Numbered from the stretch's first letter, positions 1 to 6,888 are shown. The stretch: DNA of 14,432 nt from Chloroflexota bacterium (GCA_023434145.1 JAEYTI010000299.1:1-14432); one strand, 5' to 3'. The notes: generated by a model not told the origin, from the sequence alone. Translations and numbers: made by a program.

Positions 1-15
1 CCCCCCCCCCCCCCC
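1..15. other. Poly-C run at the window edge, probable sequencing or assembly artefact
   Basis: Fifteen consecutive C residues open the window and stop where a repeat that recurs at the other end begins (base 16). Read on the other strand this is a poly-G tail following a sequence that, at the other end of the window, runs into a perfect hairpin. Poly-G tails are a known artefact of two-colour Illumina chemistry when signal is lost, so this run is probably not genomic. A genuine homopolymer cannot be excluded from sequence alone. Confidence 0.7.
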
Positions 16-48
16 ACCACAAACACAAAAAATAATATTGCGATAGAT
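16..48 (-). repeat. Left copy of a dispersed repeat also present at the right end
   Basis: The reverse complement of this stretch matches 14375-14405 with three mismatches and one 2-nt length difference. The shared core is ATCTAT, two variable bases, CAAT(A/G)TTATT, then TTGTGTTTGTGGT. In the right copy the match runs on into a perfect 17-bp-arm palindrome; here it is cut off by the poly-C run. Two copies in inverted orientation at the two window edges suggest a repeat family at which assembly stopped. Confidence 0.75.
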
Positions 49-50
49 TC

Positions 51-386
51 TAAGGCTGGTTAGGTGGGCCGGTGCTGAGGCCTATCACCTTTGTTAAGCG
101 CCTAAGCCAGCGAAAGCTGTACGATAAACGTTATACATGTAGAAATGAGCATGTCCGATTCTCATGCCTTCGTGTATAATTACGAAACAACGTGATGAAA
201 CCTAACTAAATAAATGATACTGCCTAACCAGTAGGCAAGCTGCTTGCGCTTGTTAATCGAGTCGTACCTGAGAAGCGGCTCCGCGAGAAATGGGAAACAA
301 GCAGGCGGATGTGTGATCGCGGCGTAATATTCGTGCCCGAACACAATGGGGGAAAGTGTTGGCATGCGTGGGGGAGACGCGAACGT
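51..386 (+). ncRNA. Structured leader upstream of the histidine kinase, possible group II intron fragment or other structured RNA
   Basis: No convincing gene lies here and the stretch is visibly more AT-rich than the genes that follow. It can form several local helices on the plus strand. AGGTG (62-66) pairs with CACCT (86-90), enclosing GGCC (67-70) with GGCC (79-82). CAGC-GAAA-GCTG (108-119) is a perfect GNRA tetraloop hairpin. TTCGT (169-173) pairs with ACGAA (182-186), and TGCCTA (221-226) with TAGGCA (232-237). A TATAAT at 175-180 could be a -10 box for the kinase but has no good -35. The style (GNRA loop, GAAACCTAA near 198, GGGAAA runs near 291 and 351) recalls domain I of bacterial group II introns, with no domain V or intron protein visible. 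The class is a guess. Confidence 0.3.
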
Positions 387-2489
387 ATGATTGAATTCTT
401 CCTTCTGCTTTTGGTTGTCTGTATAGTTACTGGGTTTGTGCTCCTCGCTCGCTTATGGCGGCTGCGGAGCGCTCCCGGCGCGACTGCGCTGATTCTATCG
501 AATCTTTCGCTCGGGTTCTGGGCGCTAGGCTACGGTCTGGAAATACTCCTCCCGGGGCTGGCTGAGAAGGTGCTGTGGGCGCGCTTGCAGTACGTGGGAA
601 TTGCATTTCTATCGCTCTGGTTTCTGTTGTTTGTGCTGGCCTACACTGGGCGGGCGGCGAAAATCCAGATTAGCCAGGCTGCGGCGCTGATGATCGTTCC
701 GACGCTGACGGTGTTGTTTGTTCTTACGGGGCTGCCGTCCGGTTGGTTGTGGAGCGATATCCAGCTTCAGGCAGTAAGCGGGCCGGCCCCACTGGTGCTT
801 TCGCACGGCTGGTGGTTCTGGGTGCATACCGCGTACGCTTATATTCTGCTGCTCACCGCGACTCTGCAACTGCTGCGGTTTGCGCGCGGGAACAAAGTAT
901 TTGGCTCGCAGTCCCGCCTGATGTTGATCGGCCTGATGGCCCCCTGGCTCAGTAATGTGCTGTATATCACCGGTATTCAGATCGGGCCGTCGCTGGATTT
1001 CACGCCCATCGCCTTTGCGATAACCAACTTGCTGCTGGTTCTGGCGTTTGTTCGCTTCCGCCTGTTCGATATTTTGCCCGTGGCATATACGTCCATCTTC
1101 CAATCCATTAGTGATGGCGTGGTTGTATTGGATAACAAGGGCCGCGTCATCGATGCAAACCCGGCGGCGAAGCATCTATTTGCCAGTTCCGGCGGGCTGG
1201 TCATTGGCGGGCCGCTTCATGTTGATCTTCCTGAAGCCGAATCCAGCCGCGAGCTAACGCTAAGCGTAGACGGTCAGATCCGCACGTATATCATCCGGTC
1301 GTCGCCAGTGCTGGCAACGTTAGGGCGGAAGAACGGGAAGCTGGCGATCTTTTCTGAGATCACCGAACTGAAACGCGCCCATAACCAGATGCACTTGCAA
1401 GTGACGGCGCTCGAAGCGGCGGGTAATGCCATTGTCATCACCAGCGCGGATGGGCGGATCGAGTGGGCCAACCCGGCTTTTTCTCGCCTGACGGGATACA
1501 CCCTGGAAGAAGTGGTTGGAAAGCATCCGAGCATTTTCAAGTCGGGCCAGCAGTCGCCCGAGTTCTATAAAAATTTATGGGAGACGATTCTTGCGGGTCA
1601 GGTATGGCATGGCGAACTGACCAACCGTCGGAAGAACGGGGAAGTGTATTACGAGGAGATGACCATTACCCCGGTATCCCGTGAGGATGGGAGCCCCACC
1701 ACGTTCATTGCGATCAAGCAGGACGTCACCGATCGCAAGCGCGCGGAAGCAAAGCTTCAGCGGGCGCATCAAGAAGCGCTGCGTGCCAACCAGCTAAAGA
1801 CGCAATTACTGGCAAATATCAGTCACGATCTCCGTGCCCCGCTTGGCGCGATCATTGGGTACGCGGAGATGCTTGCCGAAGGCGTTTATGGAGACATGTC
1901 TCAGGAACAGAAGGGTATCACCGGTGAGATCATCGACAGCGCCAACCAGCAGTTGATGTTTGTCAACAATCTGATCGGTCAGGCGCAGGTGGAAACGGGA
2001 CGGATCCGGTTTGTTCCGCGTGAGTTCCCGCCCCACGAACTACTCGAAATACCGCGGTCGGTTACCCGCCAGCTTGCCGAGAAGAAGGGCCTGCGCATGG
2101 AGTTCACAGTGGACCCCTCGCTGCCCGAGACGCTGTACGGTGATCCTTACTGGCTGCGGCAGATCGTCCTCAACCTGACCACCAACGCGGTGAAGTTCAC
2201 CGAACAGGGGTCTGTGCGCGTGTGCCTGATGCGATTGGTGGAGAATCATTGGGCAATCGAAGTGGCAGATACCGGAATTGGCATCGGCGCGGAAGCACAG
2301 TCGCACATCTTCGAGCCATTCTTCCAGGGCGATAACCTGGGCGCCGGACACTTTGGTTCTGGGCTCGGTCTATCGATCGTGAATGAGCTCGCAACGCGGA
2401 TGGGCGGAACGGTAAGCTTGCAGAGCAGGCTGGGCGCTGGCAGCACCTTCCGGGTGACGTTTCCAATGGAAATCGTGGAGCAAGCTTAA
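387..2489 (+). CDS. Membrane sensor histidine kinase: 7TM region, two PAS domains, HisKA, HATPase
   Basis: Sensor kinase of a two-component system, 700 aa from this start. Residues about 3-224 hold repeated hydrophobic helices typical of the N-terminal 7TM histidine-kinase module. A first PAS domain spans about 231-329 and a second, with a PAC-like tail ending in QDVTDRKRAE, about 339-454. The HisKA box NISHDLRAP carries the phospho-accepting H480. The ATPase domain shows an N box (NLTTNAVKF, N600), a G1 box (DTGIGIG from D628) and a G2 box (GSGLGLSI, 657-664), so all catalytic parts are present. I chose the ATG at 387 because the protein becomes hydrophobic at once and a GGGGAG stretch precedes it; 26 extra upstream codons from 309 look non-coding. 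It overlaps the response regulator gene by one base (TAATG), so the two are translationally coupled. The stimulus is unknown. Confidence 0.93.
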   Translation: MIEFFLLLLVVCIVTGFVLLARLWRLRSAPGATALILSNLSLGFWALGYGLEILLPGLAEKVLWARLQYVGIAFLSLWFLLFVLAYTGRAAKIQISQAAALMIVPTLTVLFVLTGLPSGWLWSDIQLQAVSGPAPLVLSHGWWFWVHTAYAYILLLTATLQLLRFARGNKVFGSQSRLMLIGLMAPWLSNVLYITGIQIGPSLDFTPIAFAITNLLLVLAFVRFRLFDILPVAYTSIFQSISDGVVVLDNKGRVIDANPAAKHLFASSGGLVIGGPLHVDLPEAESSRELTLSVDGQIRTYIIRSSPVLATLGRKNGKLAIFSEITELKRAHNQMHLQVTALEAAGNAIVITSADGRIEWANPAFSRLTGYTLEEVVGKHPSIFKSGQQSPEFYKNLWETILAGQVWHGELTNRRKNGEVYYEEMTITPVSREDGSPTTFIAIKQDVTDRKRAEAKLQRAHQEALRANQLKTQLLANISHDLRAPLGAIIGYAEMLAEGVYGDMSQEQKGITGEIIDSANQQLMFVNNLIGQAQVETGRIRFVPREFPPHELLEIPRSVTRQLAEKKGLRMEFTVDPSLPETLYGDPYWLRQIVLNLTTNAVKFTEQGSVRVCLMRLVENHWAIEVADTGIGIGAEAQSHIFEPFFQGDNLGAGHFGSGLGLSIVNELATRMGGTVSLQSRLGAGSTFRVTFPMEIVEQA

Positions 2490-2872
2490 TGTTTCAGACC
2501 CTTCCACTAAACGCCATCGCGATGGTGATCGAGGATGACCGCAAGCTGTCAGATATTTACTGCCAGGCGCTGAAAGCTGCCGGATTTGCGCCGCAGCCGT
2601 CTTTTACGGGTAAAGAAGCCTACCGGGCGCTGCCTGTCCTCCAGCCGGTTCTTATCACGCTCGACCTGCAGCTCCCCGATGCTCACGGCGAGGACATCCT
2701 GCGGTTTATCCGCAGTGCCCCGCCGCTGGAAAAAACCTGGGTAATTGTGGCAACCTCTGAACCGAACATTTCGGATGAGCTTCAGAAATCGGCTGATCTG
2801 GTATTGATCAAGCCGGTCAGCTTTACGCAACTGCGCGACCTGGCGTTCCGCCTCCGTCGTACCGCGCATTAA
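2489..2872 (+). CDS. Single-domain response regulator (CheY-like receiver)
   Basis: A 127-aa receiver domain with no attached output domain. Visible motifs are the acidic cluster E15-D16-D17 near the N-terminus, the phospho-acceptor D59 in ITLDLQLPD, T89 of the VATSE segment, and K108 in LIKPVS. These are the expected active-site residues of a receiver, so it should accept phosphate from the upstream kinase. Its start codon shares a base with the kinase stop codon, so the genes form one operon. With no DNA-binding or enzymatic domain it must act by protein contact or serve as a phosphorelay intermediate; no partner is visible in the window. Family assignment is secure, output is unknown. Confidence 0.92.
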   Translation: MFQTLPLNAIAMVIEDDRKLSDIYCQALKAAGFAPQPSFTGKEAYRALPVLQPVLITLDLQLPDAHGEDILRFIRSAPPLEKTWVIVATSEPNISDELQKSADLVLIKPVSFTQLRDLAFRLRRTAH

Positions 2873-2920
2873 AGGCTCGGGGCGGCATCTACGCTGCCGG
2901 CGGGCATTGATCTTGCCAGC

Positions 2921-3023
2921 TCACGGTTCCGCGCGAGGCTAAACGGTTCTCTGGGCCCGGCATGGATGGCGCAAGCGCCCTGGCTTGTGAACCGTAACAA
3001 CACCCGCAAACCACAGGCGGTTC
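2921..3023 (+). promoter_or_regulatory. Spacer with mutually exclusive inverted repeats, upstream of the lipoate ligase gene
   Basis: The 275-nt spacer between response regulator and ligase contains ACGGTTC at 2923-2929 and 2943-2949, GAACCGT at 2989-2995, and CGGTTC at 3018-3023. The middle element can pair with either upstream copy or with the downstream one. Inside the upstream pairing sits a strong small hairpin, GGCG-CAAG-CGCC (2968-2979). Downstream lies a perfect TATAAT (3051-3056), but the only nearby TTGACG (3034-3039) is 11 nt away, too close for a normal sigma-70 promoter. No T-tract follows any hairpin. Competing folds suggest regulation, but this is inference. Confidence 0.25.
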
Positions 3024-3147
3024 AAAAATCGGTTTGACGCTCATGCAGGCTATAATTGGTGCTTCATACCATTCCTGCGCGGCGACCGTAAAGGCTACGC
3101 ACAAACAGTATGAAGTACACACATTTTATCCACCAGGGATGCGAACA

Positions 3148-4137
3148 ATGCAATTCATCGACAACAAGAACGAGCACGATCCGGCGGTGAACCTGGCGCT
3201 GGAGGAATACGTCCTCCGCAACGCGCAGGGCGATGAAGATTATTTGTTGTTTTACATCAACCGGCCATCGATCATCATCGGCCGCCACCAGAATACCATG
3301 GAAGAGATCAACCGCGATTACGTGGAGCAGAACGGCATCCACGTGGTGCGGCGTCTCTCTGGAGGGGGCGCGGTGTATCACGACCTTGGCAATCTGAATT
3401 TCAGCTTTATTACCGAGGCGCGGCCAGAAAATTTCCGCAATTTCAAGAAGTTCACCGAGCCTGTGGTGCGCGCGCTGGCCGGGCTGGGCGTACAAGCTGA
3501 GCTGAGCGGGCGCAATGACCTGCTGGTGGAAGGGCGAAAAGTATCGGGAAACGCTCAGTACATTTCGAAAGGCCGTATGGTCAGCCACGGCACGCTGCTC
3601 TTTAACTCGGATCTGTCGCACGTATCTGATGCTCTGAATGTGCCGCCGGTGAAGATCACATCGAAGGGGATCAAATCGGTTCGCAGCCGGGTGGCGAACA
3701 TTAGCGAATTCCTCGGCCAGCCCATGACCGTGGAGGCCTTTCGCGATGATCTGCTGGCGCAAATCTTTGACGGCGCGGACCCAATTCCGGCGTATCCATT
3801 AACGGAGCAAGACTGGGCCGCGGTGCGCCAATTGGCGGAGGAACGCTACCGTAGTTGGGATTGGACCTACGGGCGGTCGCCGGATTTCAACGTGGAGAAA
3901 CGCGAGCGCTTCCCGGGGGGCGAGATCGACGCCCGGCTGGATATTCAGCAGGGCGTGATCCGCTCGGTTAAGTTTTACGGCGATTACTTCGCGGAGCGCG
4001 AACCAGATGCGCTAGAGCAGCTCCTCGTTGGCGTGCGCTACACGCGCGAAGATATTGCCCGCACCTTGCAGAATGAGTCGATCGACCGGTATTTTTCTGG
4101 GATGGATCTGCAAACGTTCAGCGCTTTTTTGTGCTGA
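3148..4137 (+). CDS. lplA: Lipoate-protein ligase A
   Basis: Cytoplasmic enzyme that activates lipoate with ATP and attaches it to lysine of lipoyl domains (2-oxoacid dehydrogenases, GcvH). The 329-aa protein has the full-length LplA layout: a catalytic domain, then a C-terminal accessory domain from about residue 240. Visible motifs are RRLSGGGAVYHD (68-79), which forms the lipoate/ATP pocket, and GRNDLLVEGRKVSGNAQY with the conserved K131. Length is close to E. coli LplA, so it is probably the stand-alone ligase rather than an octanoyltransferase. I chose the ATG at 3148 because AGGGA lies about 8 nt upstream and the protein starts MQFIDNKNEHDPAVNLALEEY, as the family does. An ATG at 3139 and more upstream in-frame codons are possible but unlikely. 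Confidence 0.93.
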   Translation: MQFIDNKNEHDPAVNLALEEYVLRNAQGDEDYLLFYINRPSIIIGRHQNTMEEINRDYVEQNGIHVVRRLSGGGAVYHDLGNLNFSFITEARPENFRNFKKFTEPVVRALAGLGVQAELSGRNDLLVEGRKVSGNAQYISKGRMVSHGTLLFNSDLSHVSDALNVPPVKITSKGIKSVRSRVANISEFLGQPMTVEAFRDDLLAQIFDGADPIPAYPLTEQDWAAVRQLAEERYRSWDWTYGRSPDFNVEKRERFPGGEIDARLDIQQGVIRSVKFYGDYFAEREPDALEQLLVGVRYTREDIARTLQNESIDRYFSGMDLQTFSAFLC

Positions 4138-4437
4138 TGCAAGCGCGAAAATTGATTGGCTTGGCTCTTGCCATCAAAATCCCTGGCGGCTGATGAAGAC
4201 TGAAGAAACGGAAGCTGCTGTTGAACGCAACCAGCCCGGCGGCGGATTGAGTGTTGTACATAAATTATCCAGTCATTCGAATGTGCTACTCCAGGGTGGG
4301 GCGCTGTAGACGCCCTCTCTGGAGTAGCACAAGTATGAAAAATACGTATAATGATATGTAATCAATTTTGTTGCAAAATATGAATAGTGTAATTGTCAGC
4401 GGATACAAAATCACAGATCTGCAAAAAGGGGGTTGGC
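4138..4437. other. Non-coding spacer with a hairpin and an AT-rich promoter-like tail
   Basis: This 300-nt gap follows lplA. Bases 4138-4270 show no convincing gene or recognisable RNA. A long hairpin lies at 4282-4331. After it the sequence becomes AT-rich, with a perfect TATAAT at 4347-4352 and a TTGCAA at 4371-4376, probably containing the promoter of the lipoprotein gene. No -35/-10 pair with normal 16-18-nt spacing stands out. Confidence 0.5.
4282..4331. repeat. Long hairpin-forming palindrome after lplA
   Basis: Left arm TGTGCTACTCCAG (4282-4294) is the exact reverse complement of CTGGAGTAGCACA (4319-4331). After a short internal bulge a second helix forms, GGGGCG (4298-4303) with CGCCCT (4311-4316), closing a CTGTAGA loop. 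No run of T follows on either strand, so it is not a classic intrinsic terminator. It may be a transcript-end stabiliser, a factor-assisted terminator or a REP-like repeat. Confidence 0.85.
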
Positions 4438-5016
4438 ATGAACAAGAAGAATATGGTTATCCCGATCCTGGCCATCATTATGATTACGATGGCCTGTACG
4501 ATCAGTTATGAAGGGGTTGCAATTGGCTCTGATCCGGATATTGAGCACATTGAAGACATGACTGCAACCGCAGAGCGTGCGCAGCCCTCGCTGCCGATCG
4601 AGGTAGTTTCTACGCCTCAACCGACGAGCCAACCTGCTGCATCACAACCTTCAGAACCGGAGACAGAAAAAGCCGGCCCAAAGGAATATTCCGTCACTGC
4701 CACAAACTTTGACTGTACCTGCCAGGTTGGTGGGAATGTGACGGTTGAATTCAACTTCAAAGGTGATCAGCTCGAAGTTGTCAATAATAGCGGTGCTCTG
4801 GATGTTTATGACAAAATCGGCGAGAATACGTACAAACGATCGTGGATGGGATATTACATCTTAACGAGCGGCGAAGGTGACGAAGCAACCGAAACGAAGG
4901 TAGATGAAGAGCGTTCGGCGGTAATCATCTTCAATGACACAGGTTACGTGATGGAACATTATCAAGGAACATCCAGCTCGCCCTGCTGTTTCCATACGTT
5001 TACGAATACAAAATAG
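4438..5016 (+). CDS. Putative secreted lipoprotein of unknown function
   Basis: A 192-aa protein with a lipoprotein signal: MNKKN, a hydrophobic stretch (about 6-18) and a lipobox ending ITMAC with the lipidation cysteine C20. Next is a low-complexity Pro/Ser/Glu/Thr linker (about 65-90, PTSQPAASQPSEPETEKAGP), as often spaces an anchored domain from the membrane. The C-terminal 100 or so residues look like a compact beta-rich domain that begins YSVTATNFDCTCQ and ends with a CC pair, giving four cysteines that could form disulfides. I do not recognise this domain. The ATG at 4438 is chosen because a run of AAGGGGG lies about 6 nt upstream and it places the signal at the N-terminus; 15 upstream in-frame codons would spoil the signal. 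It appears monocistronic. Confidence 0.8.
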   Translation: MNKKNMVIPILAIIMITMACTISYEGVAIGSDPDIEHIEDMTATAERAQPSLPIEVVSTPQPTSQPAASQPSEPETEKAGPKEYSVTATNFDCTCQVGGNVTVEFNFKGDQLEVVNNSGALDVYDKIGENTYKRSWMGYYILTSGEGDEATETKVDEERSAVIIFNDTGYVMEHYQGTSSSPCCFHTFTNTK

Positions 5017-5069
5017 GATAGAGATCCCTATTGTATAAAGTCCCGCGCCATTCGGACGTGCTGTTCCCG

Positions 5070-5128
5070 TTGTTGGGTGGGGCAAGGCAGGGAGAACATC
5101 GTTCCCCCTGCCTTGCCCCACCCAACAA
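5070..5128. repeat. Long perfect palindrome between convergent genes
   Basis: The 23-nt left arm (5070-5092) starts TTGTTGGGTGGGGCAAGG and is the exact reverse complement of 5106-5128. After one mismatched pair the stem continues with GAAC (5094-5097) and GTTC (5101-5104), leaving an ATC loop. It sits between the lipoprotein gene (ends 5016) and the convergent oxidoreductase gene (ends 5195), where a bidirectional terminator is expected. It lacks a T-tract on both sides, so it may be a repeat element that also blocks read-through. Confidence 0.9.
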
Positions 5129-5194
5129 ACTGAAACACACTCTTCCAGTGCGGGGGGCTGCATCAGGCTCGCTGCCTTCCCCTATGAAGCGCGC

Positions 5195-5632
5195 TTACGC
5201 TACCGGCTCTGCAACAAAGACAGGGATGGGGCGTTTGGTTTTCGTCTGATATTCTTCGTATGGGGGAAATGCTTTAACAGCGATTTTCCAGAGTCGTTCT
5301 CTTTCGTCCGCATCGACTACTTCTCGAACGCGCATTTTATAGACTTCTGTCTTGTCGCGAATTTCAACATTGGGGTCTGCCTTCAAATTATGATACCACT
5401 CTGGGTGCTGCGGCGCGCCGCCCTTCGACGCCACCAGGATATAGTTGTTTCCGTCTACCACCCGCATAAGTGGGGTCTTGCGGATCGCCCCTGATTTCCG
5501 CCCGCGGTTTGTCACAATGATCACCGGCAGGCCCGTATCGCGTAAGGTTAAACCCTGGGTACCGCCGCTTTTCTCATACAGCTCAACCTGCTCTGCGACC
5601 CATCGTTGTGGACTGGGGATATATTTGCTCAT
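5195..5632 (-). CDS. Deazaflavin (F420)-type nitroreductase family protein, DDN-like
   Basis: Small split-barrel oxidoreductase, 145 aa, of the family that includes mycobacterial Ddn. Members use reduced coenzyme F420 to reduce quinones or nitro compounds; whether this organism makes F420 cannot be seen here. Family hallmarks are TNRGRKSGAIRKTPL (41-55), ASKGG (68-72), HPEWYHNL (76-83) and PPYEEYQTKTKRPIPV (123-138), all in the usual order at full family length. An AGGAGG (5639-5644) lies 6 nt before the ATG at 5632; an ATG one codon upstream (5635) would sit only 3 nt from it, so 5632 is preferred. The gene starts 15 nt after the stop of the upstream membrane protease on the same strand, so the two are probably cotranscribed. 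Substrate unknown. Confidence 0.9.
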   Translation of the reverse strand: MSKYIPSPQRWVAEQVELYEKSGGTQGLTLRDTGLPVIIVTNRGRKSGAIRKTPLMRVVDGNNYILVASKGGAPQHPEWYHNLKADPNVEIRDKTEVYKMRVREVVDADERERLWKIAVKAFPPYEEYQTKTKRPIPVFVAEPVA

Positions 5633-5647
5633 CATTGTCCTCCTTTT

Positions 5648-6658
5648 TTAAGTATACCAATCTCTTAAAGCCATCGCAATGCGCTTCTCCAGCGCCGGGT
5701 GAGAATACAGCAGAAACTCCACCCATGGCTCAGGATCGACCTCGGCTAAGTTCTGGTTGGCGAGGCGGGTCATAGCGCTCGCAAAGGCAGGCCCGTTGCG
5801 GGTGGCGTCCAGCGCGTAGCGGTCGGCGAGCACTTCGCGCCAGCGTGAGAAGCCGTTGGACAGCGGCATGGTCACCAGCCCATAGAGCATCATCACCAGC
5901 AGGAAGAGGGGCAGGGCGGCAACATCGGCAACACTATTGAAGCCGAACTGGCTCACGCCCCAGCGCAGGGCGAGCGAGGCGAGGAACAGCCCCACCACGG
6001 TGGAGATGGTCTCATAGGCGATCGAGAGGGGAATGTCGCGGTTGACGTGGTGACCCAATTCGTGCGCCAGCACGGTCTCGATCTCGTCGGCCGTGAATTC
6101 GTTGAGCAGCGTGTCGCCCAGGATGATACGGCGCGTGCCGCCCAGCCCGGTGAGCGCGGCATTGGCGGATTTTGTGCGCGTGCTCATATCGAACTTGTAG
6201 ACGCCCTTCACCCGCGTGCCTGCGCGCTCGAACAGCCGCACCAGCCGGTCGATGAGGTCCTGGTGCTCGGCTCCCAGCGGGGAAAATTTGTAGAAGATGG
6301 GAAACAGCAGTACCGGCGCGAGGATGGACATGACCACGCTGAAGAACAACAGCAGAATCGACGCCCAGATCCACCACGTATCGGGGGCAGCGCGCAGCAC
6401 AAAGTAAACTGCCTCCAGCATCAGCAAGCCCAGCACGCCGCCCACCGCCAGGCCTTTCACCTGGTCGGTAATCCACCCGCGTAGGGTCTGGTTCGATTGG
6501 CCGAAGCGGTGCGGCAGCACAAACCCCGAGTAATACGACAGCGGCAGGTTGATCAGAACATAGATGCCGCCAAAGATCGCCGCGAAAATCGGCGCCATTA
6601 GCCACGGGTTGGTGGTGAACCCGGCGATCCAATCGCGCAGCGCGGTGGATGCGGGCAT
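5648..6658 (-). CDS. M48 (Ste24/HtpX-type) membrane zinc metalloprotease, N-terminally short
   Basis: Integral membrane zinc endopeptidase, 336 aa as read here. The zinc site is HELGHH (H199, E200, H203) and the third ligand region is SRWREVLAD (E275 with D279), followed by SHPALEKRI (319-327), the M48 C-terminal motif. Hydrophobic helices lie near residues 19-41, 66-88, 96-122, 217-233 and 245-267, resembling Ste24-type M48 proteins with a membrane N-terminal domain. The start at 6658 has no clear Shine-Dalgarno. A better-looking start (ATG at 6707, GAAGGG upstream) opens a different frame whose first 20 residues resemble the family's N-terminal segment. The first membrane helix expected between them is absent, so the gene may carry a deletion-frameshift. 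Catalytic parts are intact. Function could be membrane-protein quality control. Confidence 0.85.
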   Translation of the reverse strand: MPASTALRDWIAGFTTNPWLMAPIFAAIFGGIYVLINLPLSYYSGFVLPHRFGQSNQTLRGWITDQVKGLAVGGVLGLLMLEAVYFVLRAAPDTWWIWASILLLFFSVVMSILAPVLLFPIFYKFSPLGAEHQDLIDRLVRLFERAGTRVKGVYKFDMSTRTKSANAALTGLGGTRRIILGDTLLNEFTADEIETVLAHELGHHVNRDIPLSIAYETISTVVGLFLASLALRWGVSQFGFNSVADVAALPLFLLVMMLYGLVTMPLSNGFSRWREVLADRYALDATRNGPAFASAMTRLANQNLAEVDPEPWVEFLLYSHPALEKRIAMALRDWYT

Positions 6659-6707
6659 ACCGCTTTGCCTGTTTCTGACGATCTTGATCGAGCTGTTCGG
6701 TTTGCAT
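6648..6707 (-). pseudogene. Out-of-frame N-terminal fragment of the M48 protease
   Basis: From the ATG at 6707 the frame reads a charged 20-residue segment ending QAKRYARI, which looks like the cytoplasmic N-terminal lead-in of M48/Ste24 proteins. It then loses sense, while the protease continues in the neighbouring frame from ALRDW. Only about 4 nt separate the two, too little to encode the first transmembrane helix normally found there. This suggests a deletion with frameshift, or an assembly error. Confidence 0.45.
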
Positions 6708-6772
6708 GATATCGTGTCCCTTCTCTAACTTTTTCGCATCCAGGCAAAAAATATGGCTCATATGCAGTTTCA

Positions 6773-6829
6773 AGGAGATTTTGGAGTTACATGGGGGTAA
6801 TACCACCCCATGTAACTCCAAAATCTCTT
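6773..6829. repeat. Long perfect palindrome in a divergent promoter region
   Basis: The left arm at 6775-6796 (GAGATTTTGGAGTTACATGG plus GG) is an exact 22-nt reverse complement of 6806-6827. A G-T and an A-T pair extend it to 24 bp. The loop is GTAATACCA. It lies between two genes that point away from each other, where no terminator is needed, and has no T-tract directly after either arm. A repeat element or a cis-regulatory hairpin in the 5' leader of one of the genes fits better. Confidence 0.9.
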
Positions 6830-6888
6830 AAAATCTATTTAGAGCGAAAATTATACCCACTTTGCAGCTTGCTATTTGTAATACGGTC

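Noticed and set aside
309..386. N-terminal extension of the histidine kinase from an ATG at 309
   Set aside because: The extra 26 residues are charged and unlike the family, and fall in the structured leader; the ATG at 387 directly begins the first membrane helix.
2881..3023. tRNA, SRP RNA or tmRNA in the spacer before lplA
   Set aside because: No cloverleaf, no T-loop consensus and no SRP or tmRNA core motif could be found by eye.
3034..3056. Sigma-70 promoter TTGACG/TATAAT before lplA
   Set aside because: The boxes are only 11 nt apart, too close to work together; TATAAT alone is weak evidence.
4028..4309. Open frame of 93 codons overlapping the end of lplA
   Set aside because: It lies largely in another frame of lplA, has no ribosome site and ends inside a hairpin.
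6012..6821. Long open frame antisense-shifted within the M48 gene as an independent protein
   Set aside because: Beyond its first 20 meaningful codons the product is Arg/His/Gly-rich nonsense in the shadow of the protease frame.
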